64,000 nucleotides of DNA from Microbacterium pumilum (GTDB lineage: Bacteria > Actinomycetota > Actinomycetes > Actinomycetales > Microbacteriaceae). The translations under genes and the position numbers were made by a program. Below are positions 19,066 through 26,724 of this stretch, piece after piece. The notes below the pieces were generated by a model. It searched no databases and was not told where the DNA came from. It worked only from the letters and a program-made list of their open reading frames with translations. How positions within the stretch are numbered: position 1 is the first letter of the stretch; each line of letters opens with the position of its first letter. The stretch covers positions 1,240,001-1,304,000 of the forward strand of contig NZ_BAAAOH010000001.1 of assembly GCF_039530225.1 (NCBI RefSeq), given 5' to 3'.

Positions 19066-19557
19066 TCATCGGCCACCGCCAATCGGCAGCGCTGCCGCTG
19101 CATCCGAGGTCAGTCGGGCCCCCCGGTCGCGGAAAATCCAGGTCCTCGCGACGAGGAAACGGAATGCCGATCCCAGTGCGAGTCCGATGACATTCGCCGA
19201 TACGTTGTCAGCGAGCACCGACGTCAGGTCGAGGACGTAATGGCTGACGGCGAGGCACAACAGCGAGATCCCGCTACCGACGAGACTGACGACGAAGAAC
19301 ATCACCGCTTCCGAGACCGCGTTCGACCGACGGTGCGCGCGGAACGTCCACCAGCGGTTGCCCGCCCAGTTCGCCATGATCGCCAGGCTGGCGGCGAGCG
19401 CCTTGGCGATCAGCACAGCTCCGCCCACATGCCCATCCGTCAGGGATGACTGGCGCAGAAGATTGAAGACGACCACATCCAGAACGAGGCCCAACCCGCC
19501 TACGAGCACGAACCTCGCGAGGTCCGCAAGCAGGGAACGCATCCGGCCGTCACGCAT
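19066..19557 (-). CDS. GtrA-family membrane protein (putative polyprenyl-phosphate-sugar flippase)
   Basis: 163 residues with four hydrophobic segments in the GtrA layout: RFVLVGGLGLVLDVVVFNLL at the start, NWAGNRWWTFR between helices 2 and 3, and FLVARTWIFRD at the end. GtrA proteins are thought to flip polyprenyl-phosphate-linked sugars to the outer leaflet. The gene overlaps the end of the GT2 gene by 8 bp. With the GT-C gene upstream it completes a three-component glycosylation set. Confidence 0.87.
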   Translation of the reverse strand: MRDGRMRSLLADLARFVLVGGLGLVLDVVVFNLLRQSSLTDGHVGGAVLIAKALAASLAIMANWAGNRWWTFRAHRRSNAVSEAVMFFVVSLVGSGISLLCLAVSHYVLDLTSVLADNVSANVIGLALGSAFRFLVARTWIFRDRGARLTSDAAAALPIGGGR

Positions 19558-20296
19558 GGCTGGCAACCGTGCGGCGTCCGAGTGGCGCGAGTCGGGCGGC
19601 AAGGCCCCACATCGTGACCCGCCACATTGCTTCGATGACGATTCGGCCGCGCATCTTCGACGCACCGAGGATCCGGTCGCTGAACGTGATCGGCACTTCT
19701 CGCACCCGAAGCCCGGCACAAACGGCTCGCCACAGCAGTTCGATCTGGAAGCAGTACCCCTGGCTGTTCACGCTCTCGAGTTTCAGTGCGAGCAACGCGG
19801 ATGCTCGATATGCACGGTAGCCGCCCGTCACATCGCGCAGAGGGATGTCGAGCATGACGCGTGCGTATGCGCTGCCTGCGCGCGACAGCAGACGCCGCGA
19901 TATCGGCCAGTTCTCCACCTTGCCTCCTTCCACCCATCGCGACCCGACCACGAGGTCGCTGTTCTCGATGGCGACGAGCAGGCGGGGCAGGTCCTCGGGG
20001 CGGTGTGAGCCGTCGGCATCCGATTCGACGATGAGGTCGTACCCCTGGCGGAGCGCCCACGCGAATCCCTCGAGATATGCACCGCCGAGTCCGGCCCTGA
20101 CGACTCGATGTGACACGTGCACGTTTCGGAGCTCGTCCGAGAGACGGTCGGCGAGCCATCCGGTACCGTCTGGCGAGTTGTCGTCGACGATCAGGATGTC
20201 GACGTCGGGAGCGCTCTGCTGCAAGCGGCGCACGACACCTTCGAGATTCTCCAGCTCGTTGTAGGTGGGCAGGATCACGAGTGTACGAGTAGTCAT
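19550..20296 (-). CDS. Polyprenol-phosphate mannose/glycosyl synthase (GT2, DPM1-like)
   Basis: 248-residue GT2 enzyme transferring a sugar (probably mannose from GDP-mannose) onto polyprenyl phosphate at the inner membrane face. LPTYNE opens the Rossmann domain, VDDNSPDGTG and ESDADGSH hold the nucleotide and metal site (D-x-D), and DVTGGYRAYR and YCFQIELLWRA are typical of dolichol-phosphate mannose synthases. There is no C-terminal membrane anchor. ATG 20296 starts 4 nt after the GT-C gene's end. It supplies the donor for that GT-C enzyme. Confidence 0.9.
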   Translation of the reverse strand: MTTRTLVILPTYNELENLEGVVRRLQQSAPDVDILIVDDNSPDGTGWLADRLSDELRNVHVSHRVVRAGLGGAYLEGFAWALRQGYDLIVESDADGSHRPEDLPRLLVAIENSDLVVGSRWVEGGKVENWPISRRLLSRAGSAYARVMLDIPLRDVTGGYRAYRASALLALKLESVNSQGYCFQIELLWRAVCAGLRVREVPITFSDRILGASKMRGRIVIEAMWRVTMWGLAARLAPLGRRTVASHA

Positions 20297-20300
20297 GATG

Positions 20301-21809
20301 TCAGTTCCTCGACAGGTCGTAGATGGTGGTGCGGTGTATGAGAACGGCGGAGTCGACGTGGTAGCCGAGACTCTTGAGCAGGGCGACATCCGGCGGTGTT
20401 GCGCCGCCGTGTGCGACTTCGATCGCCCACGCCTGCTTGGCATCTGAGGTGCGCGGTGTCACCACGGCGTTCGCGGCGACGGTGTCCCAGAGTCCTGGCC
20501 GCTCGTCGAATCGTGCTTCCAGAGCGACATCGTCGAGACTCGCGAACGCGGCTGGGTACAGATCCAGGATGATGCGCGGATCACGTGAGGGTTTGGTTGT
20601 CTGATCGAACAGCACCACACCGGCGTGCGCGTTCTGCTGGATGTATTCCGCGACAGCCCGCCAGTCGCTGCCGCCATCTTTCGCCCACGGCGTTCGCTGG
20701 CCGAGGTAGACGGGGACGGATGCCGCCACCAGCGTCGCGGTGAGAGCCGCGCTGAGGGTGAGGCGCCGGTGCGGTGCCACGGCCTCGGCGATGGCTGCGA
20801 TTCCGAGGGCGATGAGCAGCGCCGCTGCAGGCGTGCAGAACGACAGGTAGCGCACGTTGTACATCGGCGAAAGCACGGCGTTGCCGATGAGGAGCCCCGC
20901 AGTCGGGATGACCAGCCACGACAGGGCGAGCACCGTCAACCGCATTCGTTGCCCCCGCGGCCGGCGTCCGCCAAGAGCGAGCACCAGCCACCACGTGGCG
21001 GCGAGGACGAGCAGCCAAGCGAAGACCGCCGGAAGGGGATACCCGAACCACTGCCTGGTCAGGACGTTAGCGGCGTTGGCGTACTGCCGGCGTGCGAGGA
21101 AGCCGATCTGCTCCCGCTGCGTAGCGCCGATCACCATGATCGGAGCGGCGAGCAGCATGGAGAGTGCCGCGAATCGTATCCATCTCCGAAGGGATGCGCT
21201 GTACAGCACCGCGACAACGATGCCGTGAACGAGGAGCAGCAGCCCCAGGTAGAGGAAGAGGTACATCGCTCCGGCGCAGGCAACGCCATACGCCAGCCAC
21301 AGCCGCCTCGACGTTGCACGCCTCAGTGCGTGCCCGAGCAGGACGGTGATCCACACCGCGATGGCGGCGCCGACGGCGTAGGAGCGGGCCTCGGCAGCGA
21401 TGGCGGTCGAGCGGGGGAGTATCGCGCAGACGATGCCGGCAACCACCGCGATGCGGGTGCCGACGAAACGATTGGCCAGGACGACCGTGCCCGCCGCCAT
21501 CAGCCCGACACCGATCGCACTCGGAAGGCGGGTCGCCGCTTCGGAGGGGCCGATCATCGCAATCCACACCTTGAGAAACCCGTAATACAGGCCATGCACC
21601 GCGTCGACGTGACCGAGCAGAGCTGCGAGACTCGGCCAGGACCGCGAAGCCGAAAGTACACTCGCCGCCTCGTCGCCCCAGTACGAGGGGATCCAGGAAC
21701 CCGCGAACCCCAGGACCGCGCCGACGATCCCGACGAGCAGAGCAGGATGCCCGAGCCATCTCTGGGTAGGCGAGCGCAATGGCTTGCCGGCTGCCTCGAG
21801 CTGGAGCAT
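20301..21809 (-). CDS. GT-C (GT39/PMT-like) integral membrane glycosyltransferase
   Basis: 502 residues with about ten to eleven membrane helices and a soluble C-terminal region (about 390-502). The first external loop has SYWGDEAAS, the acidic Asp-Glu motif of GT-C enzymes that use polyprenyl-phosphate sugars. AEARSY and NVRYLSF follow in the expected places for the ArnT/PMT-like group. It would transfer the sugar from the lipid carrier to an outer-face acceptor (protein, teichoic acid or lipid; not determinable). It is the first gene of the GT-C/GT2/GtrA operon, with a CTGA-N8-TCAG site 85 nt upstream. Confidence 0.87.
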   Translation of the reverse strand: MLQLEAAGKPLRSPTQRWLGHPALLVGIVGAVLGFAGSWIPSYWGDEAASVLSASRSWPSLAALLGHVDAVHGLYYGFLKVWIAMIGPSEAATRLPSAIGVGLMAAGTVVLANRFVGTRIAVVAGIVCAILPRSTAIAAEARSYAVGAAIAVWITVLLGHALRRATSRRLWLAYGVACAGAMYLFLYLGLLLLVHGIVVAVLYSASLRRWIRFAALSMLLAAPIMVIGATQREQIGFLARRQYANAANVLTRQWFGYPLPAVFAWLLVLAATWWLVLALGGRRPRGQRMRLTVLALSWLVIPTAGLLIGNAVLSPMYNVRYLSFCTPAAALLIALGIAAIAEAVAPHRRLTLSAALTATLVAASVPVYLGQRTPWAKDGGSDWRAVAEYIQQNAHAGVVLFDQTTKPSRDPRIILDLYPAAFASLDDVALEARFDERPGLWDTVAANAVVTPRTSDAKQAWAIEVAHGGATPPDVALLKSLGYHVDSAVLIHRTTIYDLSRN

Positions 21810-21899
21810 CCCGATACCTCCTCCCGTGACTAGCTGTGGTGCTTCTGGCCACCATGCCGATCGAGGATCGGAGGCTCATCTGTATCGCGACGATTGGGG

Positions 21900-21915
21900 C
21901 TGAGAAGGCTTTCAG
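21900..21915. promoter_or_regulatory. CTGA-N8-TCAG palindrome, site 1 (upstream of GT-C operon)
   Basis: CTGAGAAGGCTTTCAG, 91 nt upstream of the GT-C start. It is one of five exact copies within 4.9 kb and shares 14 of 16 bases with site 5 at 26725. Confidence 0.55.
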
Positions 21916-21962
21916 GAAGAGACGGACGGTCTCGTGGAATCGACCCCGCGACGTCATGTCGC

Positions 21963-21991
21963 TGGCCCGGGAGGATTCGAACTCCCACTGA
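21963..21991 (-). other. tRNA 3'-end-like fragment (possible old attachment site)
   Basis: Read on the minus strand, GTGGGAGTTCGAATCCTCCC followed by GGGCCA looks like a T-arm plus acceptor end with an encoded CCA. TTCGAAT is the canonical T-loop, and GGGAG/CTCCC can pair if the loop has one extra base. There is no D-arm or anticodon arm: the DNA 5' of it is the last codons of uppP. A 3' tRNA fragment is what integrative elements leave behind. The isotype is not assignable. Confidence 0.4.
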
Positions 21992-22828
21992 TCAGGTCGC
22001 GCTGAGGACTCCTGTCACCAGCAGGATCGTGATGAGGGCCGCAAGTGCGAGCCGGTACCAGATGAACACGGTGATCGGATGCCGCGCCACGAGCCGAAGC
22101 AGCCATGCGATGGTCGCGTAGGCGACGATGAAGCTGACGCCTGTTCCCACGATGACCGGTGGCCAACCGATGCTGGCGCTCACGGCCGATGCTTCACTCA
22201 CGCCTTCGTAGACGCCCGCCCCCACGAGCGCCGGGATCGCCAAGAAGAAGGACAGCCTCGTGGCCGCGACGCGGTTGAGGTTGCGCAGCAGCCCCGCGCT
22301 GATGGTCGCGCCGGACCGCGACACCCCCGGGACGAGCGCGATGCATTGCACGAAACCGATGATCAGAGCATCCTTCAGCGTCAGACTCTCCTCGGGGCGC
22401 GTCTGTCTGCCGAGACGCTCCGCGACGTACATGACGATGCTCCACAGTGCGAGGCCCGCGACCACCACCCAGAGGTTGCGCAACGGCCCGGCGATCAGAT
22501 CCCGGGCCAAGAACCCGATGACACCGATGGGAATCGAACCGGCGATCACGTACCAGGCGAACCGATAGTCGGGATTGGTACGCGCCGCTCGGCTGAACAA
22601 CCCTCGCCACCATGCCGCGATCAGTCGGCCGATATCGGCGCGGAAGTACAAGATCACCGCGACGATCGCGCCGAACTGGATGATCGCCGTAAAGGCCGTC
22701 ACCCCTGGATCGTCGATCGGCAGCCCGAGCAGGTTCTCGGCGAGCGTCAAGTGCCCGGTGCTCGAGACGGGGAGGAACTCGGTGAGACCTTCGACGAGGC
22801 CCAGGATGACGGCGTCCAGGAAGTCCAT
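21992..22828 (-). CDS. uppP: Undecaprenyl-diphosphatase UppP (BacA)
   Basis: 278-residue polytopic enzyme dephosphorylating undecaprenyl diphosphate to the monophosphate carrier used for wall and glycan assembly. Both signature segments are present: EGLTEFLPVSSTGHL near the N-terminus and PGVSRSGATISAGL in the middle. I start at ATG 22828 (MDFLDAVILGLVEG), the normal family N-terminus; the frame extends to 23050 without sense. Its promoter region is shared with the divergent two-component system and contains a CTGA-N8-TCAG site. Confidence 0.95.
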   Translation of the reverse strand: MDFLDAVILGLVEGLTEFLPVSSTGHLTLAENLLGLPIDDPGVTAFTAIIQFGAIVAVILYFRADIGRLIAAWWRGLFSRAARTNPDYRFAWYVIAGSIPIGVIGFLARDLIAGPLRNLWVVVAGLALWSIVMYVAERLGRQTRPEESLTLKDALIIGFVQCIALVPGVSRSGATISAGLLRNLNRVAATRLSFFLAIPALVGAGVYEGVSEASAVSASIGWPPVIVGTGVSFIVAYATIAWLLRLVARHPITVFIWYRLALAALITILLVTGVLSAT

Positions 22829-22917
22829 GCGGGGTGTCCGTTCTGTCGGGTGGCAGATGATCAACCGCGCTGTCGGTGTGCTCAGGTTATGGGTGCGTGC
22901 CGACGCCAGTGGTGTGT

Positions 22918-22933
22918 CTGAAGGAAGTCTCAG
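22918..22933. promoter_or_regulatory. CTGA-N8-TCAG palindrome, site 2 (divergent uppP / response regulator)
   Basis: CTGAAGGAAGTCTCAG lies 90 nt upstream of uppP and 64 nt upstream of the response-regulator start, so one site could serve both directions. Confidence 0.55.
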
Positions 22934-22996
22934 ACTCGCCAAGTCGACCACGGCTCGTTCCCCAGTGGCGTTGGAAAGGATCATGGCGGAGGTGCC

Positions 22997-23680
22997 ATGC
23001 GAATCCTGCTGGTGGAGGACGACGCGCTGCTTGCCGCGACCGTCGCGCAACTGCTGCGCGAAGCCGGTTACGCCGTCGACGTCGAATCGGATGCCGCGTC
23101 CGGACTGGCGACGTTCGAGATAGAGCCGGTCGATCTCGCCGTGCTCGACGTGCGGCTGCCTGGCATGGCAGGTGGCGGGGTCGAGCTATGCCGGGGCATT
23201 CGGGATGCGGCAGCGGACACCCCGATCCTGATGCTCACGGCGATCAGCGCCCGCGCGACGATCGTGCAGTGCCTGGATGCCGGCGCCGACGACTACCTCG
23301 TCAAGCCGTTCCACGTCGAGGAACTGCTCGCCCGCGTGCGCGCGCTCCTGCGCCGCGCCCCCACCACGATTCCCCCTCGGCTCACCGTGGGGTCACTGAC
23401 GCTCGACCCGGGCCGCCGCGCCGTGGAGCGTCGCGGCCGCATCATCCCGCTCAGCCCGAAGGAGTTCTCCGTGCTGGACTACCTGATGCGACACCCGGAT
23501 TCCGTGGTGACGAGCAGCGAGCTCATCGACCACGCGTGGGATCGCAACTACGAGGGATACAGCAACGTGGTGCCCACCTACATCCGCTACCTGCGCCGCA
23601 AACTCGCCGTACCTGGTGCGGCCGACCCCATCGTCACCCACCGTGGCGCCGGGTACTCGGTGACCAGCGAGGCGTCGTGA
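22997..23680 (+). CDS. OmpR-family response regulator (TCS 1)
   Basis: 227 residues. The receiver domain has the acidic pair VEDD (7-9), phospho-acceptor Asp51 in VLDVRLPG, and the conserved Lys in DDYLVKPF. A C-terminal winged helix follows (PKEFSVLDYLMRHP, SNVVPTYIRYLRRKL, THRGAGYSV). It overlaps the kinase gene by 4 bp (GTGA). It is the prime candidate to bind the CTGA-N8-TCAG sites, one of which lies in its own promoter region. Confidence 0.93.
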   Translation: MRILLVEDDALLAATVAQLLREAGYAVDVESDAASGLATFEIEPVDLAVLDVRLPGMAGGGVELCRGIRDAAADTPILMLTAISARATIVQCLDAGADDYLVKPFHVEELLARVRALLRRAPTTIPPRLTVGSLTLDPGRRAVERRGRIIPLSPKEFSVLDYLMRHPDSVVTSSELIDHAWDRNYEGYSNVVPTYIRYLRRKLAVPGAADPIVTHRGAGYSVTSEAS

Positions 23681-24651
23681 TTCTGCGACGCGCCCGCTGG
23701 CGTCTCACGCTCGGCTTCACGGCAGTCCAGCTGATCACCTTCGCCGTGTTCGCCGTCTCCGTCTACGCGTTCGTCACCACGACGTTCGACTTCGACGCAA
23801 TCGAAGACGGCGGGTCAGCCCCGACCGCTGAGGCGGGCTTTTCGACACTTCGGACTGCTCTGCTCATCGCGTTCACCGGCCTCCTGCTGATTGCGCCCCT
23901 GTCGAGCTGGATCCTCGCCGGCATCGCGATGAAACCGGTCGCGGCTGCGCTCGCCGCCCAGCGACGATTCGTCGACGACGCATCTCACGAACTGCGAACG
24001 CCGTTGACGGCCATCCAAGCTCAGCTCGAGCTGGCGCTGCTGCGGCCCAGAAGCGTCGCCGAGTATCGGGACGCGTGCGAGAAGGCGCTCGAGGCGACGC
24101 ACGCCCTCGGTGCAATTGCGGACGATCTGCTGGTCGCTTCAGAAGACGCCCGCGAGCGCTCGGATCTCAGCTTCGTCGCGATCGGCGACGCGGTCCAGCG
24201 AGCTCGAGCACTGCTCGTGCGGCCGGACCGGGTGATGATCGATGTGACCGGTCAGCCGAAAGTCGAGGCATCCGCTGCAGCCGTGCAGCGAGTGCTGCTG
24301 AACATCCTCGTGAACGCATGCCGCTACTCCGTTGATGAAGCTCCCGTCGTCGTGCGAATTTTCACGAAAGGGCGGTGGGCTGTCGTCGAGGTCGAGGACC
24401 ACGGCATTGGAATGACGCGGTACGAGTCACGACGTGCGTTCGATCGGTTTTGGCAGGCAGATCCTTCGCGTGCAACCGAGGGGAGCGGACTCGGCTTGTC
24501 GATCGTCCAAGACATCGTGAACTCGCTGCGCGGCGATATCTCACTCAGCTCGATGCCGGGGGTGGGCACGGTGGTGCGCTTGCGGCTGCCCCTCTCACGT
24601 TCATCTCACGATCCCCTCCGTAGCGTCGAGGCGACGGCAGATTCCGTCTGA
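23677..24651 (+). CDS. Sensor histidine kinase with minimal extracellular loop (TCS 1)
   Basis: 324 residues from GTG 23677. Two membrane helices (about 11-33 and 59-83) enclose only about 25 residues, rich in acidic side chains (DFDFDAIEDGG), so the kinase has no folded extracellular sensor. DDASHELRTPLTA carries His104. N-box NILVNACRY, G1 DHGIGM and G2 GSGLGLSI follow. The layout resembles kinases that sense membrane stress or a partner protein rather than a solute. An obvious partner candidate is the acidic exported protein encoded 13 nt downstream. Confidence 0.92.
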   Translation: MILRRARWRLTLGFTAVQLITFAVFAVSVYAFVTTTFDFDAIEDGGSAPTAEAGFSTLRTALLIAFTGLLLIAPLSSWILAGIAMKPVAAALAAQRRFVDDASHELRTPLTAIQAQLELALLRPRSVAEYRDACEKALEATHALGAIADDLLVASEDARERSDLSFVAIGDAVQRARALLVRPDRVMIDVTGQPKVEASAAAVQRVLLNILVNACRYSVDEAPVVVRIFTKGRWAVVEVEDHGIGMTRYESRRAFDRFWQADPSRATEGSGLGLSIVQDIVNSLRGDISLSSMPGVGTVVRLRLPLSRSSHDPLRSVEATADSV

Positions 24652-24664
24652 GAGGAAGTCACAC

Positions 24665-24994
24665 ATGGAAGCCGAAAAGAAGAAGAAGGTCCGGCTCGCG
24701 ATCGGATCGGGCATTGCCGCAGTCGTGCTGGCATCGGGTCTGGCGATCGGGATCCCCGCCCTCGCGCAGGCATCCTCATCGTCGCCGTCGCCGTCGCCGT
24801 CGTCGACCGAGGTCGGGGTCGACGATGGCACGAACGACGGTGAGACTGCCGACGATCAGGGCATCGAGGATGGCACGAACGACGGTGAGACCGCCGACGA
24901 TGAAGGCATCGAGGATGGCACGAACGACGGTGAGACCGCCGACGATGAAGGCATTGAGGATGGCACGAACGACGGTGAGACCGCCGACGACTGA
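24665..24994 (+). CDS. Small exported acidic tandem-repeat protein
   Basis: 109 residues. A charged start (MEAEKKKKVR) leads into a hydrophobic export signal ending at ALAQA (about 36). A Ser-Pro linker follows, then three full and one partial copy of a 15-residue acidic repeat, DGTNDGETADDEGIE. The mature part has almost no positive charge. It follows the TCS 1 kinase by 13 nt with GAGAGGAAG as ribosome-binding site, so it is probably in the same operon. No family is recognised. Possible roles are cation or cationic-peptide binding at the cell surface, or a ligand for the kinase; both are inference. Confidence 0.75.
   Translation: MEAEKKKKVRLAIGSGIAAVVLASGLAIGIPALAQASSSSPSPSPSSTEVGVDDGTNDGETADDQGIEDGTNDGETADDEGIEDGTNDGETADDEGIEDGTNDGETADD
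24824..24991 (+). repeat. 45-bp tandem repeat inside the acidic protein gene
   Basis: Units begin GATGGCACGAACGACGG at 24824, 24869, 24914 and 24959; the last is truncated to 33 nt. Copies are nearly identical at DNA level (single-base changes only), indicating recent expansion and likely length variation between strains. Confidence 0.9.
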
Positions 24995-25005
24995 TTGGAT
25001 TCCCC

Positions 25006-25045
25006 GCGCCGACCGTCCCTCGCCCACATGAGGAACGGTCGGCGT
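25006..25045. terminator. Strong hairpin after the acidic protein gene
   Basis: CGCCGACCGT (25007-25016) pairs with ACGGTCGGCG (25035-25044), and an inner CCTC/GAGG stem closes an 8-nt loop. It sits 12 nt after the stop of the acidic protein gene and can act from both sides. There is no T-run. Confidence 0.6.
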
Positions 25046-25092
25046 GCTGTGCTCAGGTCACCGCATCGAAGAGTCTCCTTGTTCAGCCCAGC

Positions 25093-25108
25093 CTGAGCGC
25101 GATCTCAG
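25093..25108. promoter_or_regulatory. CTGA-N8-TCAG palindrome, site 3 (convergent intergenic)
   Basis: CTGAGCGCGATCTCAG, with perfect 5-bp arms, lies between the acidic protein gene and the convergent PAP2 gene. It is the only copy not upstream of a gene start, so it may be a spare site or chance. Confidence 0.4.
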
Positions 25109-25121
25109 CAGCGCTGCGGAC

Positions 25122-25766
25122 TCACGTGGCCGACAGATCGTTCGCCGCGATGAGAGCGTGTTGCTGGACGGCGCGCCGAAGATCGGCGATGACGGCCCAA
25201 ACGAGTACGGCCACGGAGGCACCGAGAACGGCGCCGGCGGACACGTCGGTGAGCCAGTGCGCTGACAGGTATGTGCGGCTCCACGCCATCGCCATCACCC
25301 ACAGCACGGCGGCCAGCCACATCGCATCCGCTCGGATCAGCAGCGCCAGCACCACCATGACCGTCGCTGCGAGCGTCGTGTGCCCCGACGGGAAGGACGT
25401 CATCGCGTCGGTGACGAGAGAATCCGGGGGTCGGGGTCGCGCGAACGAGACCTTCAGGACGCCCGTGATCGCCTGCGATGTCAGCATCGCCGCAGTGACG
25501 GTGAGTGCATCCCACGGTCGGCGGGCGGCGAGGAAGCCGACGACGATGACGATTCCGATCACCGTCATCGCAGTCACACCGCCGACGACGTCGAAAGCGA
25601 GCGCAACAGCCAGCCACGATTCCGTCCGCCAGGTGAGCATCAGATCATGCCACCACGTATCGATCGCGAGCGGGCCATTGCCGAGCGCGTTGATGCCGAC
25701 GCCCAAGAGGATGACCGCCACGCCTCCGGCAAGCCCACTCGCGATAAGCGTGGTACGAAAACGCAT
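25122..25766 (-). CDS. PAP2-family membrane phosphatase
   Basis: 214-residue six-helix lipid phosphatase. All three catalytic motifs are present: KVSFARPRP, FPSGHTT and SRTYLSAHWLTDV. Such enzymes remove phosphate from undecaprenyl diphosphate, phosphatidate or similar lipids at the outer membrane face. ATG 25766 is preferred over GTG 25781 because GGAGG lies just upstream of it. A CTGA-N8-TCAG site is 100 nt upstream. The neighbouring uppP and glycan genes suggest a role in lipid-carrier recycling. Confidence 0.9.
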   Translation of the reverse strand: MRFRTTLIASGLAGGVAVILLGVGINALGNGPLAIDTWWHDLMLTWRTESWLAVALAFDVVGGVTAMTVIGIVIVVGFLAARRPWDALTVTAAMLTSQAITGVLKVSFARPRPPDSLVTDAMTSFPSGHTTLAATVMVVLALLIRADAMWLAAVLWVMAMAWSRTYLSAHWLTDVSAGAVLGASVAVLVWAVIADLRRAVQQHALIAANDLSAT

Positions 25767-25865
25767 CCACGCCTCCGTCACCTTGTCGTCGCCTCGTCCG
25801 ACGAGTCCGGACGATCGACGCTAGAACGAGGCCCTGATCATTCGGGGTGATTCAAGCCCTCGCGC

Positions 25866-25881
25866 CTGAGAGAACACTCAG
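25866..25881. promoter_or_regulatory. CTGA-N8-TCAG palindrome, site 4 (upstream of PAP2 gene)
   Basis: CTGAGAGAACACTCAG, perfect 5-bp arms, overlapping the stop codon of the FetB-like gene and 100 nt upstream of the PAP2 start. It shares 14 of 16 bases with the half-degenerate site at 26763. Confidence 0.55.
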
Positions 25882-26651
25882 GACTTCGCTGCGCGGACCA
25901 AGACGTTGATGTCGGAAGGTCGCTGAGCGATTCCTCCCGGCATCCGGAGCAAAGTTGTTGCGGTGAGCGCGCCGGCCGCGAGGATTCCGGCGAGCACCAC
26001 GAGCTGGAACCGCCCGGCTTCGAAGGGGGAGGCTCCGGCGAAGATCGCCCCCACGAACGCTCCGGGAAGGACCACGATCCCGGTCGTCCGGGTCTGGTCG
26101 ATCGAGGGGAGCATCGCGGTGCGAATCGCACCGCGAGCAAGGCCTCGGGTGGACTCCCATCTGGAGGCCCCCAGTGCGAGCCACCCTTCAACCTCATCCC
26201 AATGATCGTGGACCGCACCCCGGTAGAGACGTTCAGTGAGGATGGCGACTGTCATGGTGTTGCCGATGATGATGCCGCCGATCGCCAGGGCATATCGCGG
26301 GGTGAGCTCGAGCGCACCGGTGGCGAAAGCGACGGTCATCACCGTCAGCGGCCCGAGCAGCATCGCCAGCGCCAACAGCGGTACGCCGCGCCACGGGATG
26401 CGCGAGCGGCGCGCCGCGGTCCAGACCGCGGCGATGAGCATGACCATCAACCCCAGCCCGACGAGGAGCGGGCTGTCGATGATGCCGGCGAGGACCAGGC
26501 TCAGCAATGACAGCTGGAGCACCGCGCGGGCCAGCGCCCACACTCCGGCCCACGGGGCGGGCACCCGCATCGCAATCAAAGCGACTGTCGCGACCGCGGC
26601 GAGGACGACAACGGCCAACACGGTCGAAAGCCAGGGCGGCAGAGCATCCAT
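25878..26651 (-). CDS. FetB/UPF0014-family ABC permease
   Basis: 257 residues, about seven hydrophobic segments, matching the UPF0014 group (E. coli FetB, iron export permease). Typical stretches are GGIIIGNTMTVAILT, LALGASRWES, and TGIVVLPGAFVGAIFAGASP. FetB works with the ATPase FetA, but no ATP-binding subunit lies beside this gene, so the partner must be elsewhere. ATG 26651 is preferred over GTG 26669. It is divergent from the COG4705-like gene and shares its motif-bearing promoter region. Confidence 0.85.
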   Translation of the reverse strand: MDALPPWLSTVLAVVVLAAVATVALIAMRVPAPWAGVWALARAVLQLSLLSLVLAGIIDSPLLVGLGLMVMLIAAVWTAARRSRIPWRGVPLLALAMLLGPLTVMTVAFATGALELTPRYALAIGGIIIGNTMTVAILTERLYRGAVHDHWDEVEGWLALGASRWESTRGLARGAIRTAMLPSIDQTRTTGIVVLPGAFVGAIFAGASPFEAGRFQLVVLAGILAAGALTATTLLRMPGGIAQRPSDINVLVRAAKS

Positions 26652-26724
26652 GGAGCCGACCCTAGTCACCGCCTCGATGCGCGGCCGCCCGGACCGTGCC
26701 GGCGCAGGCCGCTGAGTCCCACGG

